Below are positions 16,044-24,900 of a stretch of 64,000 nt of DNA, piece by piece (the stretch's first letter is position 1; every line of letters begins with the position of its first letter). The DNA is from Streptomyces sp. B21-105 (lineage in GTDB: Bacteria; Actinomycetota; Actinomycetes; Streptomycetales; Streptomycetaceae): NCBI RefSeq assembly GCF_036898465.1, contig NZ_JARUMJ010000001.1, positions 4,154,001 through 4,218,000 of the forward strand, read 5' to 3'. A model generated the notes under the pieces. The model was not told the DNA's origin. It did no database searches and was given only the letters and a program-made list of their open reading frames with translations. Made by a program: the position numbers and the translations under genes.

Positions 16044-16709
16044 TCAGGGGGACTCCGGGGACTCGGGCTCGGGGTCGGTCGCCAGCCGCCCGTGTGTGTG
16101 GACGTCCCGGTAGGCGTCCGTGCGACCGGCCTCCCACATCGCCCCGCGCAGGGTTCCCTCGTACCGGAATCCGCAGCGCTCGGCGATCCGGCAGGAGGCG
16201 TCGTGGCCGAGGGCGTGGCCCAGCTCCAGCCGGTGCAGCCCGATCTCGGCGTACGCCCACCGGGCCGCGAGCAGCAGCGAGCGGGTGGCGACATGCCGGC
16301 CCCGCGCCTCCGGCAGCACCCAGTAGCCGACCCGGGCGAAGCTCGGCACGCGCTCGATCGCGCTGACGCCGACCTGCCCGAGGACCGTCCCGTCGGCCGC
16401 GTCCGTGACGCAGAACGTCATCGCGCGTCCGGCGGCGGCGTCCGCCGTCTTGCCCTCCAGGGACTTCCGTGCGCTTGCGGCGTCCGAAACCATCCGCAGC
16501 GGCGTGTTCCAGCGCAGGAACTCCGGGTCGGTGAGCCCGCGCAGCCAGGCGTTCACGTCGACGGCGGACTCCGGGTCCCACACCCGCAGCCGGAGCCCGT
16601 GGCCTTCGAGGACGGGTGCCACGGGCAGCGCGGTCGACGGGGAGGGCGGGGAGGGCTCGGGCGACGCGGCCGTCACGGGCGACGGGGAGGGCTCACGGAT
16701 GTCGGTCAT
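16044..16709 (-). CDS. RimJ/RimL-type GNAT N-acetyltransferase
   Basis: A 221-aa GNAT of the RimJ/RimL branch. A disordered Ser/Pro N-terminal tail (about 40 residues) precedes LRVWDPESAVDVNAWLRGL, VGVSAIERVPSFARVGYWVL, and ARGRHVATRSLLLAARWAYA containing the pyrophosphate-binding loop. It ends IAERCGFRYEGTLRGAMWEA, the typical RimJ ending. Start ATG at 16709 is preferred over 16754. Probable protein or small-molecule N-acetylation. Confidence 0.88.
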   Translation of the reverse strand: MTDIREPSPSPVTAASPEPSPPSPSTALPVAPVLEGHGLRLRVWDPESAVDVNAWLRGLTDPEFLRWNTPLRMVSDAASARKSLEGKTADAAAGRAMTFCVTDAADGTVLGQVGVSAIERVPSFARVGYWVLPEARGRHVATRSLLLAARWAYAEIGLHRLELGHALGHDASCRIAERCGFRYEGTLRGAMWEAGRTDAYRDVHTHGRLATDPEPESPESP

Positions 16710-16750
16710 CCGATCATTGAACACCCGTCCGGCCCGGCGTGAACGGCCCC

Positions 16751-17164
16751 TCAAGGCGCGGGCGGCCCACCTTCGGACACCGCCCGGAACACCGGCGCCC
16801 CGTCCCGGAAGGCGACCGTCAGCGCCATGCCCGCGCGCGGCTCGGCTCCCCCCACCAGCTCCGTCGACATGCGCGGCCCTTCGGCGAGATCGACCATCGC
16901 CGCGACGTACGGCGTGCGCTCACCGAAGGGCGGCAGGTCGTTGCGGTGGACGACGGACCAGGTGTAGAGGGTGGCCAGGCCGCTCGCGTCCTCCCAGGTG
17001 ACGTCCTCGCTCCAGCAGTACGGGCAGAACTCCCGGGGGTAGTGGTGGGCCCGCGCACAGGCAGCGCACCGCCGGATGAGCAGCCGACTCTCGGCGGCGG
17101 CGTCCCAGTACGTACGGGTGAAGGCGTCGGCCTCGGGCAGGTCGTACCGGGCCGGCGTGCCCAT
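16751..17164 (-). CDS. DUF35 OB-fold/zinc-ribbon protein
   Basis: A 137-aa DUF35 protein: helical start (PEADAFTRTYWDAAAESRLL), zinc ribbon RRCAACARAHHYPREFCPYC (four Cys, about 32-51), then OB fold (LYTWSVVHRNDLPPF, YVAAMVDLAEGPRM). Such proteins partner with thiolase-like Ltp enzymes; the nearest candidate partner is the gene at 10661, which lacks its own DUF35. Its ATG overlaps the upstream DoxX stop (ATGA), so these two form an operon led by the operator at 17618. Confidence 0.87.
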   Translation of the reverse strand: MGTPARYDLPEADAFTRTYWDAAAESRLLIRRCAACARAHHYPREFCPYCWSEDVTWEDASGLATLYTWSVVHRNDLPPFGERTPYVAAMVDLAEGPRMSTELVGGAEPRAGMALTVAFRDGAPVFRAVSEGGPPAP

Positions 17165-17613
17165 CAGAACCACCCCAGCGCGCTGTCCAGGGACCACGTC
17201 TGCCAGGCCATCCCGCCCAGCCCGACCGCCGAGATCAGCGCCATCATCGAGTTCTGCCCCTGCTCCGCCCAGTCGTGGATCATGAGGACGAGGTAGAGGA
17301 GGTTGAGCAGCAGGCCCGCGGCGAGGGCGACCGGCGTGAGGAACCCGAGGACCAGGCCGAGGCCGAGCGCCAGTTCCGCGTAGACCACGACGTACGCCAT
17401 CACGCGCGGGCGCGGCCGCACCACCGCGGCGAACCCGGAGCGGACGGCGCTCCAGCGGTGCTTCGCCGCCACGTCCGCCGCCCAGCCGATGCCGGCGCCG
17501 TCTTCGAACCAGGCCTTCTTGTCCTTGTGCCGCCAGCTCTCCAGCCACCACAGCCCGAGCCCGATCCGCAGCACCGCAAGCCACTCAGCCCCATCGAGCC
17601 AGATAGCATCCAT
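17164..17613 (-). CDS. DoxX family membrane protein
   Basis: A 149-aa protein with four hydrophobic helices; DoxX features include WLAVLRIGLGLWWLESW at the start, YVVVYAELALGLGLVLGFLT, and LLLNLLYLVLMIHDWAEQGQN. DoxX proteins are membrane partners of redox enzymes. A central cytoplasmic stretch KDKKAWFEDGAGIGWAADVA is of the type seen in quinone-linked members. The start ATG at 17613 lies only 4 bp from the operator palindrome, leaving no room for a ribosome binding site, so the message may be leaderless. Precedes the DUF35 gene. Confidence 0.85.
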   Translation of the reverse strand: MDAIWLDGAEWLAVLRIGLGLWWLESWRHKDKKAWFEDGAGIGWAADVAAKHRWSAVRSGFAAVVRPRPRVMAYVVVYAELALGLGLVLGFLTPVALAAGLLLNLLYLVLMIHDWAEQGQNSMMALISAVGLGGMAWQTWSLDSALGWF

Positions 17614-17617
17614 AAAT

Positions 17618-17632
17618 CTGACGGTACGTCAG
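17618..17632. promoter_or_regulatory. Palindromic operator, copy 4
   Basis: CTGACGGTACGTCAG, one mismatch from consensus, ending 4 bp before the DoxX start codon on the minus strand. Overlap with the probable start of transcription fits direct repression of the DoxX-DUF35 operon. Confidence 0.78.
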
Positions 17633-17723
17633 ACACCGCAACCCGGGAACCCCACGGAAGCCCGCGAGGCCCCGGACGTCGCGCACGCGTGGGCCACTAC
17701 ATCCGGAGGAACGGGCAGCCGAT

Positions 17724-17915
17724 TCAGAGCAGGTGATCGGCCTTCCCCGCCTTGATGTCGCGGATCATCGTCCGGAGCGCCTCCCGGGAGTCGACGAGGT
17801 AGGCGTCCTCGGCACCGGCTATGGCGATGTAGGCGTTGCCGTCGGGGTCGGTGCCGAGGCGGAAGCAACTGGCCCCCTCGCCACAGAAAGGATCCTCCCA
17901 CTTGATGTCGTCCAT
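17724..17915 (-). CDS. Small DUF397-like acidic protein
   Basis: A 63-aa protein (MDDIKWEDPFCGEGASC, then GNAYIAIAGAEDAYLVDSRE). It is close in plan to DUF397 proteins, short acidic partners encoded directly after Scr1-type XRE regulators, as here. ATG at 17915 is chosen for the GAGGAG just upstream, inside the end of the XRE gene. Function in such pairs is not settled. Cysteine content is low. Confidence 0.75.
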   Translation of the reverse strand: MDDIKWEDPFCGEGASCFRLGTDPDGNAYIAIAGAEDAYLVDSREALRTMIRDIKAGKADHLL

Positions 17916-17926
17916 CCGACTGCTCC

Positions 17927-18778
17927 TCACAGGCTGTTGGCGATATCCAGGACGAAGTCACGCGACCCTTCTGGCGACAGGGCAATGCGCTCCATCCAGT
18001 CCAGATGAGTACGGTACTTCGCCAACTGCGCCTCCTCACCGAGGAATTCCGGCCCATGGGTGTTGTCGATCTGCACGGTGCCCAGTTGGGGGACCGGGCC
18101 CTCCAAGAAGTTGAAGGTCTGCCCCGAGCCGGGAAACGTACCGGCGGCGAACGGGATGACCAGCAGCCGCACGTTCGGCCGTTCGGACGCGCTCAGCAGG
18201 TGCTCGAGTTGAGCGCGAGCCACCTTTCGCCCGCCGAACTGCATCCGCACCGCGGCCTCATGCACGACAGCGACGTACTCGGGTGAACTCGCGCCCTCCA
18301 GGACCTGCTGCCGCTCCAACCGGTACGCCAGCCGCAGGGCGACCTCGTGTTCAGGAAGCGGCGGGAGCACGGCCCGGAAGAGTTCGAGTGCGTGGTCGCT
18401 GGTCTGCAACAGGCCGGGGATATGAGCGATGTGGACGGTCCGCATGCGCGTGGCGTAGGTCTCGAACTCGGCGATGTCCAACAGCCCGGCGGAGAGGGAG
18501 CCGCGGTACCGCTCCCACCATCCACGCCTTCCGGGGCGCGCCATGTTGACGAGAGCCTCGACGTACACCGGATCCGAACAGTCACAGTTGCATGCCAGGG
18601 TGCGCAGCCGCTCCGGACTGATGGTGCGGATGCCCGTCTCGATGTTGGAGATCTTCGCGCGATCGACGCCGAGAAGCCCCGCAGCCTGATCGGCCGTTAT
18701 CCCGGCCGCCATCCGCATCTTGCGCAGCTCGCTGCCCAGACGCTTCTGACGCTCGGTGGTCGTCGTCCTCGGAGGCAT
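17927..18778 (-). CDS. XRE-family regulator with DUF5753 ligand domain (Scr1/WhiJ type)
   Basis: A 283-aa protein. HTH at the N-terminus (RLGSELRKMRMAAGITADQAAGLLGVDRAKISNIETG, shown in parts by the family pattern), followed by the DUF5753 domain (IAEFETYATRMRTVHIAHIPGLLQT, PEYVAVVHEAAVRMQFGGRK, FNFLEGPVPQLGTVQI). These regulators act in pairs with small DUF397 proteins and often an ATPase, as in the S. coelicolor whiJ-type clusters. ATG at 18778 is chosen where the HTH leader begins; the frame is open to 18826. A 7-bp inverted repeat lies upstream as a likely operator. Confidence 0.88.
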   Translation of the reverse strand: MPPRTTTTERQKRLGSELRKMRMAAGITADQAAGLLGVDRAKISNIETGIRTISPERLRTLACNCDCSDPVYVEALVNMARPGRRGWWERYRGSLSAGLLDIAEFETYATRMRTVHIAHIPGLLQTSDHALELFRAVLPPLPEHEVALRLAYRLERQQVLEGASSPEYVAVVHEAAVRMQFGGRKVARAQLEHLLSASERPNVRLLVIPFAAGTFPGSGQTFNFLEGPVPQLGTVQIDNTHGPEFLGEEAQLAKYRTHLDWMERIALSPEGSRDFVLDIANSL

Positions 18779-18863
18779 GGCGTTCCTTCCGGTGCGGTTC
18801 GTCAGCAGTCTGCCGCGTATCAGCACCGCCGGAACCCGATCGGGTCAATCTTAAATCTCATGT

Positions 18864-18885
18864 GGCAATTGAACCACAAATTGCC
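18864..18885. promoter_or_regulatory. Inverted repeat operator between XRE and ATPase genes
   Basis: GGCAATT at 18864-18870 and AATTGCC at 18879-18885 form a perfect inverted repeat with an 8-bp spacer in a locally AT-rich stretch. It lies in the divergent promoter of the XRE regulator and the ATPase-like gene, so it is a plausible autoregulatory site. Confidence 0.5.
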
Positions 18886-19038
18886 CTACGGTCGGTAACG
18901 CACCCGCTACACAAGGCAGTCGGCAGTGCACCGCGCGAGCCTGCCCGCACGCTCCTCCCCTGGGAGGGGTGGGCCCGCGCCAGGGAGACGAGCCACCGAC
19001 TACGACCGGAACACGAACACGAACGACAAGGAGCCCCC

Positions 19039-19557
19039 ATGCCCATCTCCCGCTGCCCCGTCGCCCCCACCTTCCCCGCGGACTTCAGCGCCCCCGTCCC
19101 CGAAACCCTCGCCTACAACCTGACCCTCCCCGCGGCCTTGGCGAGCCCCGCCCTGGCGAGGACGACCACACGTGAGCTGCTCAAGGCGCACGGCCTGCAC
19201 GACATGCTGGACCCGGCGCTTCAGGCAGTGGGCGAACTGACCGCGGTGGCCGCCCAGTTCACGGAGACACCGAACTTCCACGTCTCACTCCGCTACCGGG
19301 CCGACACCTTGCGCGTGATCGTCTACGACAGTCACCCCCGCCACACGCACCCCCAACTCGCCGCAGCCTGCGACACCCGCCGCCGCGCGGCCCTGCGAGT
19401 CCTCGCCTGCGTCTGCCGCTCCTGCGACGGCAGCTGGGGCTTCGGCGAGGCCCACGAACCTGGCGGCGGCACGCGAATGTGGGCAAGGCTGCCGAGGACG
19501 AGCGCAGCCGCATACGGCATCCACGCCCCACGCACCCTCGCGCCCATGACCGCGTGA
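19039..19557 (+). CDS. HATPase-like anti-sigma-type protein, degenerate N-box
   Basis: A 172-aa protein with the outline of the GHKL ATPase domain of RsbW/SpoIIAB-like proteins (RTTTRELLKAHGLHDML; LRVIVYDSHPRHTHP; GGGTRMWARLPR). The N-box position that should carry ELVTNA reads ELTAVA, losing the Mg-coordinating Asn. ATP binding is therefore doubtful and it may be a scaffold. ATG at 19039 with AAGGAG 6 bp upstream. The gene is divergent from the XRE gene, the usual third member of such clusters. Confidence 0.7.
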   Translation: MPISRCPVAPTFPADFSAPVPETLAYNLTLPAALASPALARTTTRELLKAHGLHDMLDPALQAVGELTAVAAQFTETPNFHVSLRYRADTLRVIVYDSHPRHTHPQLAAACDTRRRAALRVLACVCRSCDGSWGFGEAHEPGGGTRMWARLPRTSAAAYGIHAPRTLAPMTA

Positions 19558-19641
19558 ACCACAAGGCCGGCCTGCGCAGGCGTTCAGCCATGAACGCCTG
19601 CGCGCCCAGGTCAGAACCAAACCCTCACCACGCCCGCAACG

Positions 19642-19731
19642 ATGTCCGACGGAGGACCCGACTCGCCCGGCACCCGGCACTGGCCCTACACGGGTGAGGT
19701 CACCGCCGAGTGGAACCCTGCAAGCACCTGA
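19642..19731 (+). CDS. Possible small peptide (29 aa)
   Basis: A short frame (MSDGGPDSPGTRHWPYTG to AEWNPAST) with suitable codon use just upstream of the intron end. It has no clear ribosome binding site. It may be a remnant of a longer gene or chance. Included only because nothing else is in this 220-bp gap. Confidence 0.2.
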   Translation: MSDGGPDSPGTRHWPYTGEVTAEWNPAST

Positions 19732-19812
19732 CGCAACAGCCGGGCCGCCGGCCTGCCGCCATCAGCTCCAGAATCGAGTAGGAGGGACGGGTCGCCCGTC
19801 CCTCCTCTCACA

Positions 19813-19845
19813 CCACCGGACATGCGGGTCACGCATCCGGCGGTT
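19813..19845 (-). ncRNA. Group II intron domain V
   Basis: On the minus strand the arms ACCGCCGGA and TCCGGTGGT, with inner TGCG/CGCA pairing around a TGAC loop, fold as a domain V hairpin. The CGC triad characteristic of class IIC is present in the lower stem. This is the catalytic centre of the ribozyme and looks intact. Confidence 0.75.
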
Positions 19846-21323
19846 CATCCAGCTGATCTCAACCGGAGCCAGGTCGGCTTGAGCATGCGCAGACCAAGGT
19901 CGTCCCAGTAGGAGTTGGGCAGCGCTCGCTGGAGAACAGGAGAACCCGCGATCCGCCAGTAGCCCTTGCTGCTGTTCCCCCACTCACGGGAGGACTGCTC
20001 GTTGATCCCGAGCTTGCGCAGCATGGCCCGGCGGGCCCGGGGGATCTTCCATTCCTTCCAACGGATCTGCCGCATCCTGCGGTGCAGCCACTTGTCCAGC
20101 TCCCGGAACAGACGAGATCCGTCCGCGAGCTGGAAGTAGCCCGTCCAGCCAGCGGTGAAGCGGTTCACCTTCGCGACGCGTTCGTCCATCGTGACGCTCC
20201 ACCGACGAGAGGTCAGTTCCCGCAGCCGGTCCTTCAGACGCTTGACCGCCTTCGGATCGATACGAATCCCGACCTTCCCACCCCGGGCGAAGTAGAAGCC
20301 GAACCCCAGCAACGTTGCCGCCCTGGCGTGTACGACCTTCGACTTCTCCCGGCTGACCTTCAGTTTCAGCCGCTGCTCGACCACGGCCGTGACCGAGACA
20401 AGCACCCTTCTGGCAGCTCGTTCACTCCGCACGAAGATGCGCACATCGTCGGCGTAACGCACGAACCGGTGACCGCGCCCAAACAGTTCCCGGTCCAGGT
20501 CGTCGAGCATGATGTTCGACAGCACCGGCGAGAGCGGAGACCCCTGCGGAGTCCCCTCTTCGCTCGGCAACCTGACGCCGTCCACCATGATCCCGGCTTC
20601 CAGAAACCTGCGGATCAGTTTCAGAACCCTGCGGTCAGCAACCTTTCGCGCGACCCGCGCCATCAGGACATCGTGCTGGACCCGGTCGAAGAACCGGTCC
20701 AGATCAAGGTCCACGACCCACCGGTTGCCGTCCTCCACCGCCCGCCGCGCGACCCTGACCGCCTGATGGGCGGACCGGCCGGGACGGAACCCGAAGGACG
20801 ACCCGGAGAACTGCGGGTCGAAGATGGGCACGAGCACTTGCGCGACGGCCTGCTGGATCAAACGGTCCAGCACCCGCGGCACCCCCAGCATCCGCTCGCC
20901 GCCGCCAGGCTTCGGGATGATCACCTGACGGACCGGCGCCGGCCGGTAGATGCCCGCGTCGAGTTCAGCCCGGACTTCAGGCCAGTGAACTGCGATCCAC
21001 GGCCGCAACTCAGCCGTGGTCATGCCGTCCACCCCGGGAGCACCCCGGTTCACTTCGACGCGGTTGAGCGCCGCGAGCAGGTTCTCCCTGGAGAGCATCC
21101 GCTCCCACAGCGAGGACTCCCGCTCCCGGTGAACGTCCTCCGTGGAGTGCGCCGACCGGCCACTACGCTCCGCCAGGACGCTTCCGGAACGCACCGGTCC
21201 CTCCCCGGTCGGCACCGCCGAAGCGGACTTACTGCGGTCCACGTGACCAGCACGAGCAACCACCACATCACCCGTTCCACTCGATGTTGGGCCCTTCCCA
21301 GCCCACCACGCACCGGCGGCCAT
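19845..21323 (-). CDS. ltrA: Group II intron reverse transcriptase/maturase
   Basis: A 492-aa intron-encoded protein. RT motifs: NLLAALNRVEVNRGAPGVDG (RT0/1), RPAPVRQVIIPKPGGGERMLGVP, LDLDRFFDRVQHDVLM, GTPQGSPLSPVLSNIML, and FVRYADDVRIFVRS with the catalytic YADD. The maturase (X) domain follows (FTAGWTGYFQLADGS), ending with the class-C style tail GYWRIAGSPVLQRALPNSYW. No HNH endonuclease (CxxC pairs) follows. It splices the intron and primes retromobility. The first 75 residues are variable, so an internal start near MLSRENL is possible. Confidence 0.93.
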   Translation of the reverse strand: MAAGAWWAGKGPTSSGTGDVVVARAGHVDRSKSASAVPTGEGPVRSGSVLAERSGRSAHSTEDVHRERESSLWERMLSRENLLAALNRVEVNRGAPGVDGMTTAELRPWIAVHWPEVRAELDAGIYRPAPVRQVIIPKPGGGERMLGVPRVLDRLIQQAVAQVLVPIFDPQFSGSSFGFRPGRSAHQAVRVARRAVEDGNRWVVDLDLDRFFDRVQHDVLMARVARKVADRRVLKLIRRFLEAGIMVDGVRLPSEEGTPQGSPLSPVLSNIMLDDLDRELFGRGHRFVRYADDVRIFVRSERAARRVLVSVTAVVEQRLKLKVSREKSKVVHARAATLLGFGFYFARGGKVGIRIDPKAVKRLKDRLRELTSRRWSVTMDERVAKVNRFTAGWTGYFQLADGSRLFRELDKWLHRRMRQIRWKEWKIPRARRAMLRKLGINEQSSREWGNSSKGYWRIAGSPVLQRALPNSYWDDLGLRMLKPTWLRLRSAG

Positions 21324-21705
21324 CCCGGCTGGTACTACGACCTCTGCTGACTTCTGCCCGGTCAGAGCCGACCTCCCGGCCCGCTCCGTCGGCGCGACGA
21401 CACCTCAGCACAACCGACACCCGGACAGATCTCCCCAGGTAAGAACGATCACTGTCCCTGGATCCCCGCCGCGTTTACGCACTGGCCCTCTTGGCAGTGA
21501 CGGGCTTCACCTTCGCTTGCAGGCTCACCCGACCAGCACGCCTCATACACGGTTCGTGTTCCTCGGTACCCAGGTCTCGCCTCGGGCTTCCTCCAGACCC
21601 CACCTCACGATGACGCCCTTGCCTCCGGCTCGGGGTTAGCACCACCCCTTCCCCCAGGGGACTCACACCCCCAAGCAATCGCCCATGCTGGGCGCACAAG
21701 CGAAA

Positions 21706-21732
21706 GGGCCCACCGACTCCGTCGGCGAACCC
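21706..21732 (-). terminator. Terminator-like hairpin at the intron target
   Basis: On the minus strand, a 12-bp stem with G-T wobbles (GGGTTCGCCGAC, loop GGA, GTCGGTGGGCCC) is followed by TTTCGCTT and then the intron start. It ends the RHS/small-membrane-gene transcription unit and is the sort of stem-loop class IIC introns recognise. Confidence 0.7.
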
Positions 21733-21767
21733 TCGCGAGAGCTCGAGGGCTACCGAAATTTATCAAT

Positions 21768-21941
21768 TCACCCTCTGCGCTGTTTCCCGCCTATCGCGCC
21801 GCCCAGCCCGACTGCAATCATCACCGGGATGACAATATTGAACGGACCCGGGAGGGCCTGACAGGCAACAAAAACACCCAGGATCACGGCTACCCCTACG
21901 AGAAGCTTCCAGCGGAGTCGCCGATTGACACTATTCGCCAT
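21768..21941 (-). CDS. Small two-helix membrane protein, candidate RHS immunity protein
   Basis: A 57-aa protein (MANSVNRRLRWKLLVGVAVI, then FVACQALPGPFNIVIPVMIA, ending GGKQRRG) with two hydrophobic helices and basic ends. Its ATG at 21941 lies inside the last codons of the RHS gene, an 11-bp overlap, and AAGGAC lies upstream. A small gene locked to the 3' end of an RHS toxin gene is the standard place for its immunity gene. Alternatively it is just a downstream membrane gene. No homologue recognised. Confidence 0.65.
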   Translation of the reverse strand: MANSVNRRLRWKLLVGVAVILGVFVACQALPGPFNIVIPVMIAVGLGGAIGGKQRRG

Positions 21942-24900
21942 ACAAGTCCTTCCTCATATTGCTCACCGTTCTCTCCAACCTCCAAAGCGACACGCGCGTC
22001 CGTACAGAACTGACCAATCCCGTGAACTTCGGACCCGCATATTTGGCGGCCACGCCACCGCCGACCCCGGAGGCGACCGTCTGTATACCAAAGCTGGACC
22101 AGTTCCAGTTTTTCGTTCCAGCATTTGACACCACATAAGTGCTTGCGCCAATCGTCAATCCGACGGCCACGCCGCACACAACAGTCGCACCACACGCTGC
22201 TCCTGCCAGGAATCCGCCGACCACAAGCCCTGCGTTCACGTAGTCCCGCCAGTGCTCAGAGAAGTGATCGCCCACAGCGGATACGACCTTGCCACCGGTG
22301 TTGTTCCAGCCCTTTTTCAGCCCTCCCGCGATGCTGCCCCAGATGCTGTTCTTCTTGCGGCGTTCGGCTTGGGCTGCTTTGGCTCGCGCGACGGCCTGGG
22401 CCTTGGCCCGCGCGACGGCTTGAGCTTCCGCCTGCGGGTCGTATGTCTTCTTGCTGATGTTGCCCTTGCTGTAGCCGAGCGGGTGGCCGTCGGAGCACAT
22501 GCCGCGGTGACAGTAAGAGTGATTCTTACCCCCAGGGTCGACAGGGCCGTCCTGGACGTATCGCTTGGGATTGTTGGGGCCGGTGCCGGTTCCCCCGATG
22601 GGATATCCGACGCCGCATATGTCGGCGAGGCACATGCCTGATGGGTCGGATTTGGTGACGGGGTTGTTGTGGGCGTAGGAGTAGGCGTTCATCTGGGCCG
22701 GGTCGTCGGTGTCGTTGATCGGGTCGACGGAGATGAACTGGCCGAGTTCGGGATCGTATTCTCGGGCGCCGAGGTGGATCAAACCTGTGGGGTCGGCTGT
22801 GCCGCCGATGTAGCCGCGAGTGCCGGGGACGGTGGAGGTCTGGGCGGAGCGCAGTTGTCCGTAGGGGAGCTGCTTGCGGCGGGTGACAGCGAGAGTGGTC
22901 ATGGCGACGGCCGCCATGGCGGTGCCTTGCTGGTCGGGAAGGAGGAAGGAGAAGCCGCTGCTTGTGCGGACGGCGACGGTCTCTTCTCCGTGGGTGTAGT
23001 AGCGGATTCCTTCCTTGGTGCCGTCCGCCTTGATCTTCAACTCGTTGTTGCCAGGCAGGGTGAGGGTCTGCGTGCCGTCCGCGTCTTTGGCGATCAGGCG
23101 GTTGCCGTCGGCGTCGTACCGGTAGCTGGTGGTCCTGCCGGTTTGGGTGAGGGTGGCGAGGTGTCCTTCATCGTCCCAGGTGAGGCTCTGGGCGGTAGTT
23201 CCGATGATGCGCTTGGTGGTGTTGCCCGCGGCGTCGTAGTCGAAGCTGCTCTTCTGTCCGTCGTGGGGCCCTCCACGAACGGTGGCTGTCTGCATGGCGT
23301 GGGGCAGAACGGTCTTGGATTCGTTGTGGGTGTATGCGGTGGTGGTGTCCGCGCCGGCCAGGGCGCCGGTGCCGTGGTCGGTCTGCCCGGTGCGGTTGCC
23401 GACCGCGTCGTATGTGAAGGATTGCCAGTAGGCGTCGAGGCCGCCCACGGTGGTGGCAGAGGGCTGGGCGGCACAGTCGGATCTGGCGGTCCATGCCTCC
23501 GTCAGGCGCTCCAGGGCGTCGTTGGTGAAGCACTGGGTATCGACCGTCTTGCCGGCGTCCTGGCCGCTGGCGGTGGTGAGGCCGGTGACGTTGCCGGCGT
23601 CGTCGTAGGCGTAGGTCACATCGTCGATGCGCTGCGGGGCGAGGTCACGGTCGGTTGTCTGCCCGGTCAGGCGGCCGGTGAACTCGTCGTAGGCCTGAGT
23701 CCTGTAGACCTTCTTTCCGAGCGTGCCGTATTCGGTGCGCACGGGGCGGGAGAAGACGTCGTGGCTGGTGGCGTTGACGAGGGTGACGGAGCCGGCGGTG
23801 GTCTTCTGCGGGAGGTTCCCCTCGCCGTAGACAGTGGTCTGGCGCTCGCTGGGAAGGTTGCCCACGGCCGGGTGCTTGATCCATTCCTGCTGGCCGGTGT
23901 AGGCGTTGTAACCGTAGGTCCAGGTGTACGCGCCTGCCAGGGCACCTGCTTCGGCGGGGATGGTGACCGTGCTGGAAGTGGGCTGGTAGGCGTCGTTGTA
24001 GGAGTCGACGGCGGAGATGTATGCCTTGCCGTCGATGTAGCGGATGCTGTTGGAGAGCTGGCCCTTGGCGATGGTGTCGTAGGTCCACTGCGCCAGGGGG
24101 GTACTGCCCTTCCTCAGCGCGATCTCACGGCCGAGAGCGTCGTAGTCGGTGGTAAGCGTGATGCCGCGGGCATCTGTGACTGTGACAGGACGGCCGAGCT
24201 TGTCGTAGCTGGTGTGGCTCTTGCCCTTGTCGGGGTCGTCGACGTCGGTCTCCTGACCGCGGGCGTCGAAGGTGTACGACCATGTGTTGCCGGCTGGGTC
24301 GGTGACGGTCGCCGGCTCGTTCCACTTGCCGTAGGTGTAGTGGGTCTTCTGCGAGGACGTACGGGCCGGGTCGGTGTATTCGAGGCGGTCGGTCGTGCGG
24401 CCCCGTGCATCGGTTACCACCGTGGTCGCGGTGCCGCCCTTGGGCGGGATGACCGTGGTGCGGTCACCGTCATGGACGGTCTTGGTGCGGTACTGCTCGT
24501 CGCCGTACTTGCGGGCAATCGCGTCGGTGACGCGGCCCAGGCCGTCGTAGACGTTCTCCACCATCGCCGGCACCGCGTTGTCCGCTGCTGATTTCAGGCT
24601 CTTGGCGGGCGCGCCGTCGGCGTAGTAGGCGGCGTAGGTCTTCCACGCCCAGCCATGGGTGTCGTACAGCGTCTCGGTCACGATCCGGTCGGAAGTGCCG
24701 ATCGCCGGGGATTGGGTCTCGCGTGCGCGCAGCAGGCCGTCGTACAGCTGGTGACTGGTGGTGTAAGAGCCGTTGTACTGCAGTGTCTTCGTCGACACGG
24801 CGTTGGCGGCGGTCTTGGAGATGGTGTAGCTGTATTCGGCCGAGGGCTGGGTCGGGTGGTCGGTCTTGGCCCAACCGGGCTTCCACACCTGCAGCGTGCG

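Larger units (their letters stand above)
19774..21697 (-). mobile_element. Group II intron, class C type, inserted at a terminator
   Basis: A 1.9-kb element. The 5' end (minus strand) is GTGCGCCC at 21697-21690, matching the GUGYG intron start. A reverse transcriptase-maturase ORF fills 19845-21323. Near the 3' end lie a domain V-like hairpin (19813-19845, containing the CGC triad) and a long perfect hairpin (11-bp arms, GGAGGGACGGG and its complement) at 19781-19805. The 3' boundary is placed within a few bases of 19774 and is uncertain. The insertion point is 8 bp downstream of a terminator hairpin, the hallmark of class IIC target choice. The encoded protein lacks an endonuclease domain, also class C. 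Likely mobile, at least recently. Confidence 0.85.
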
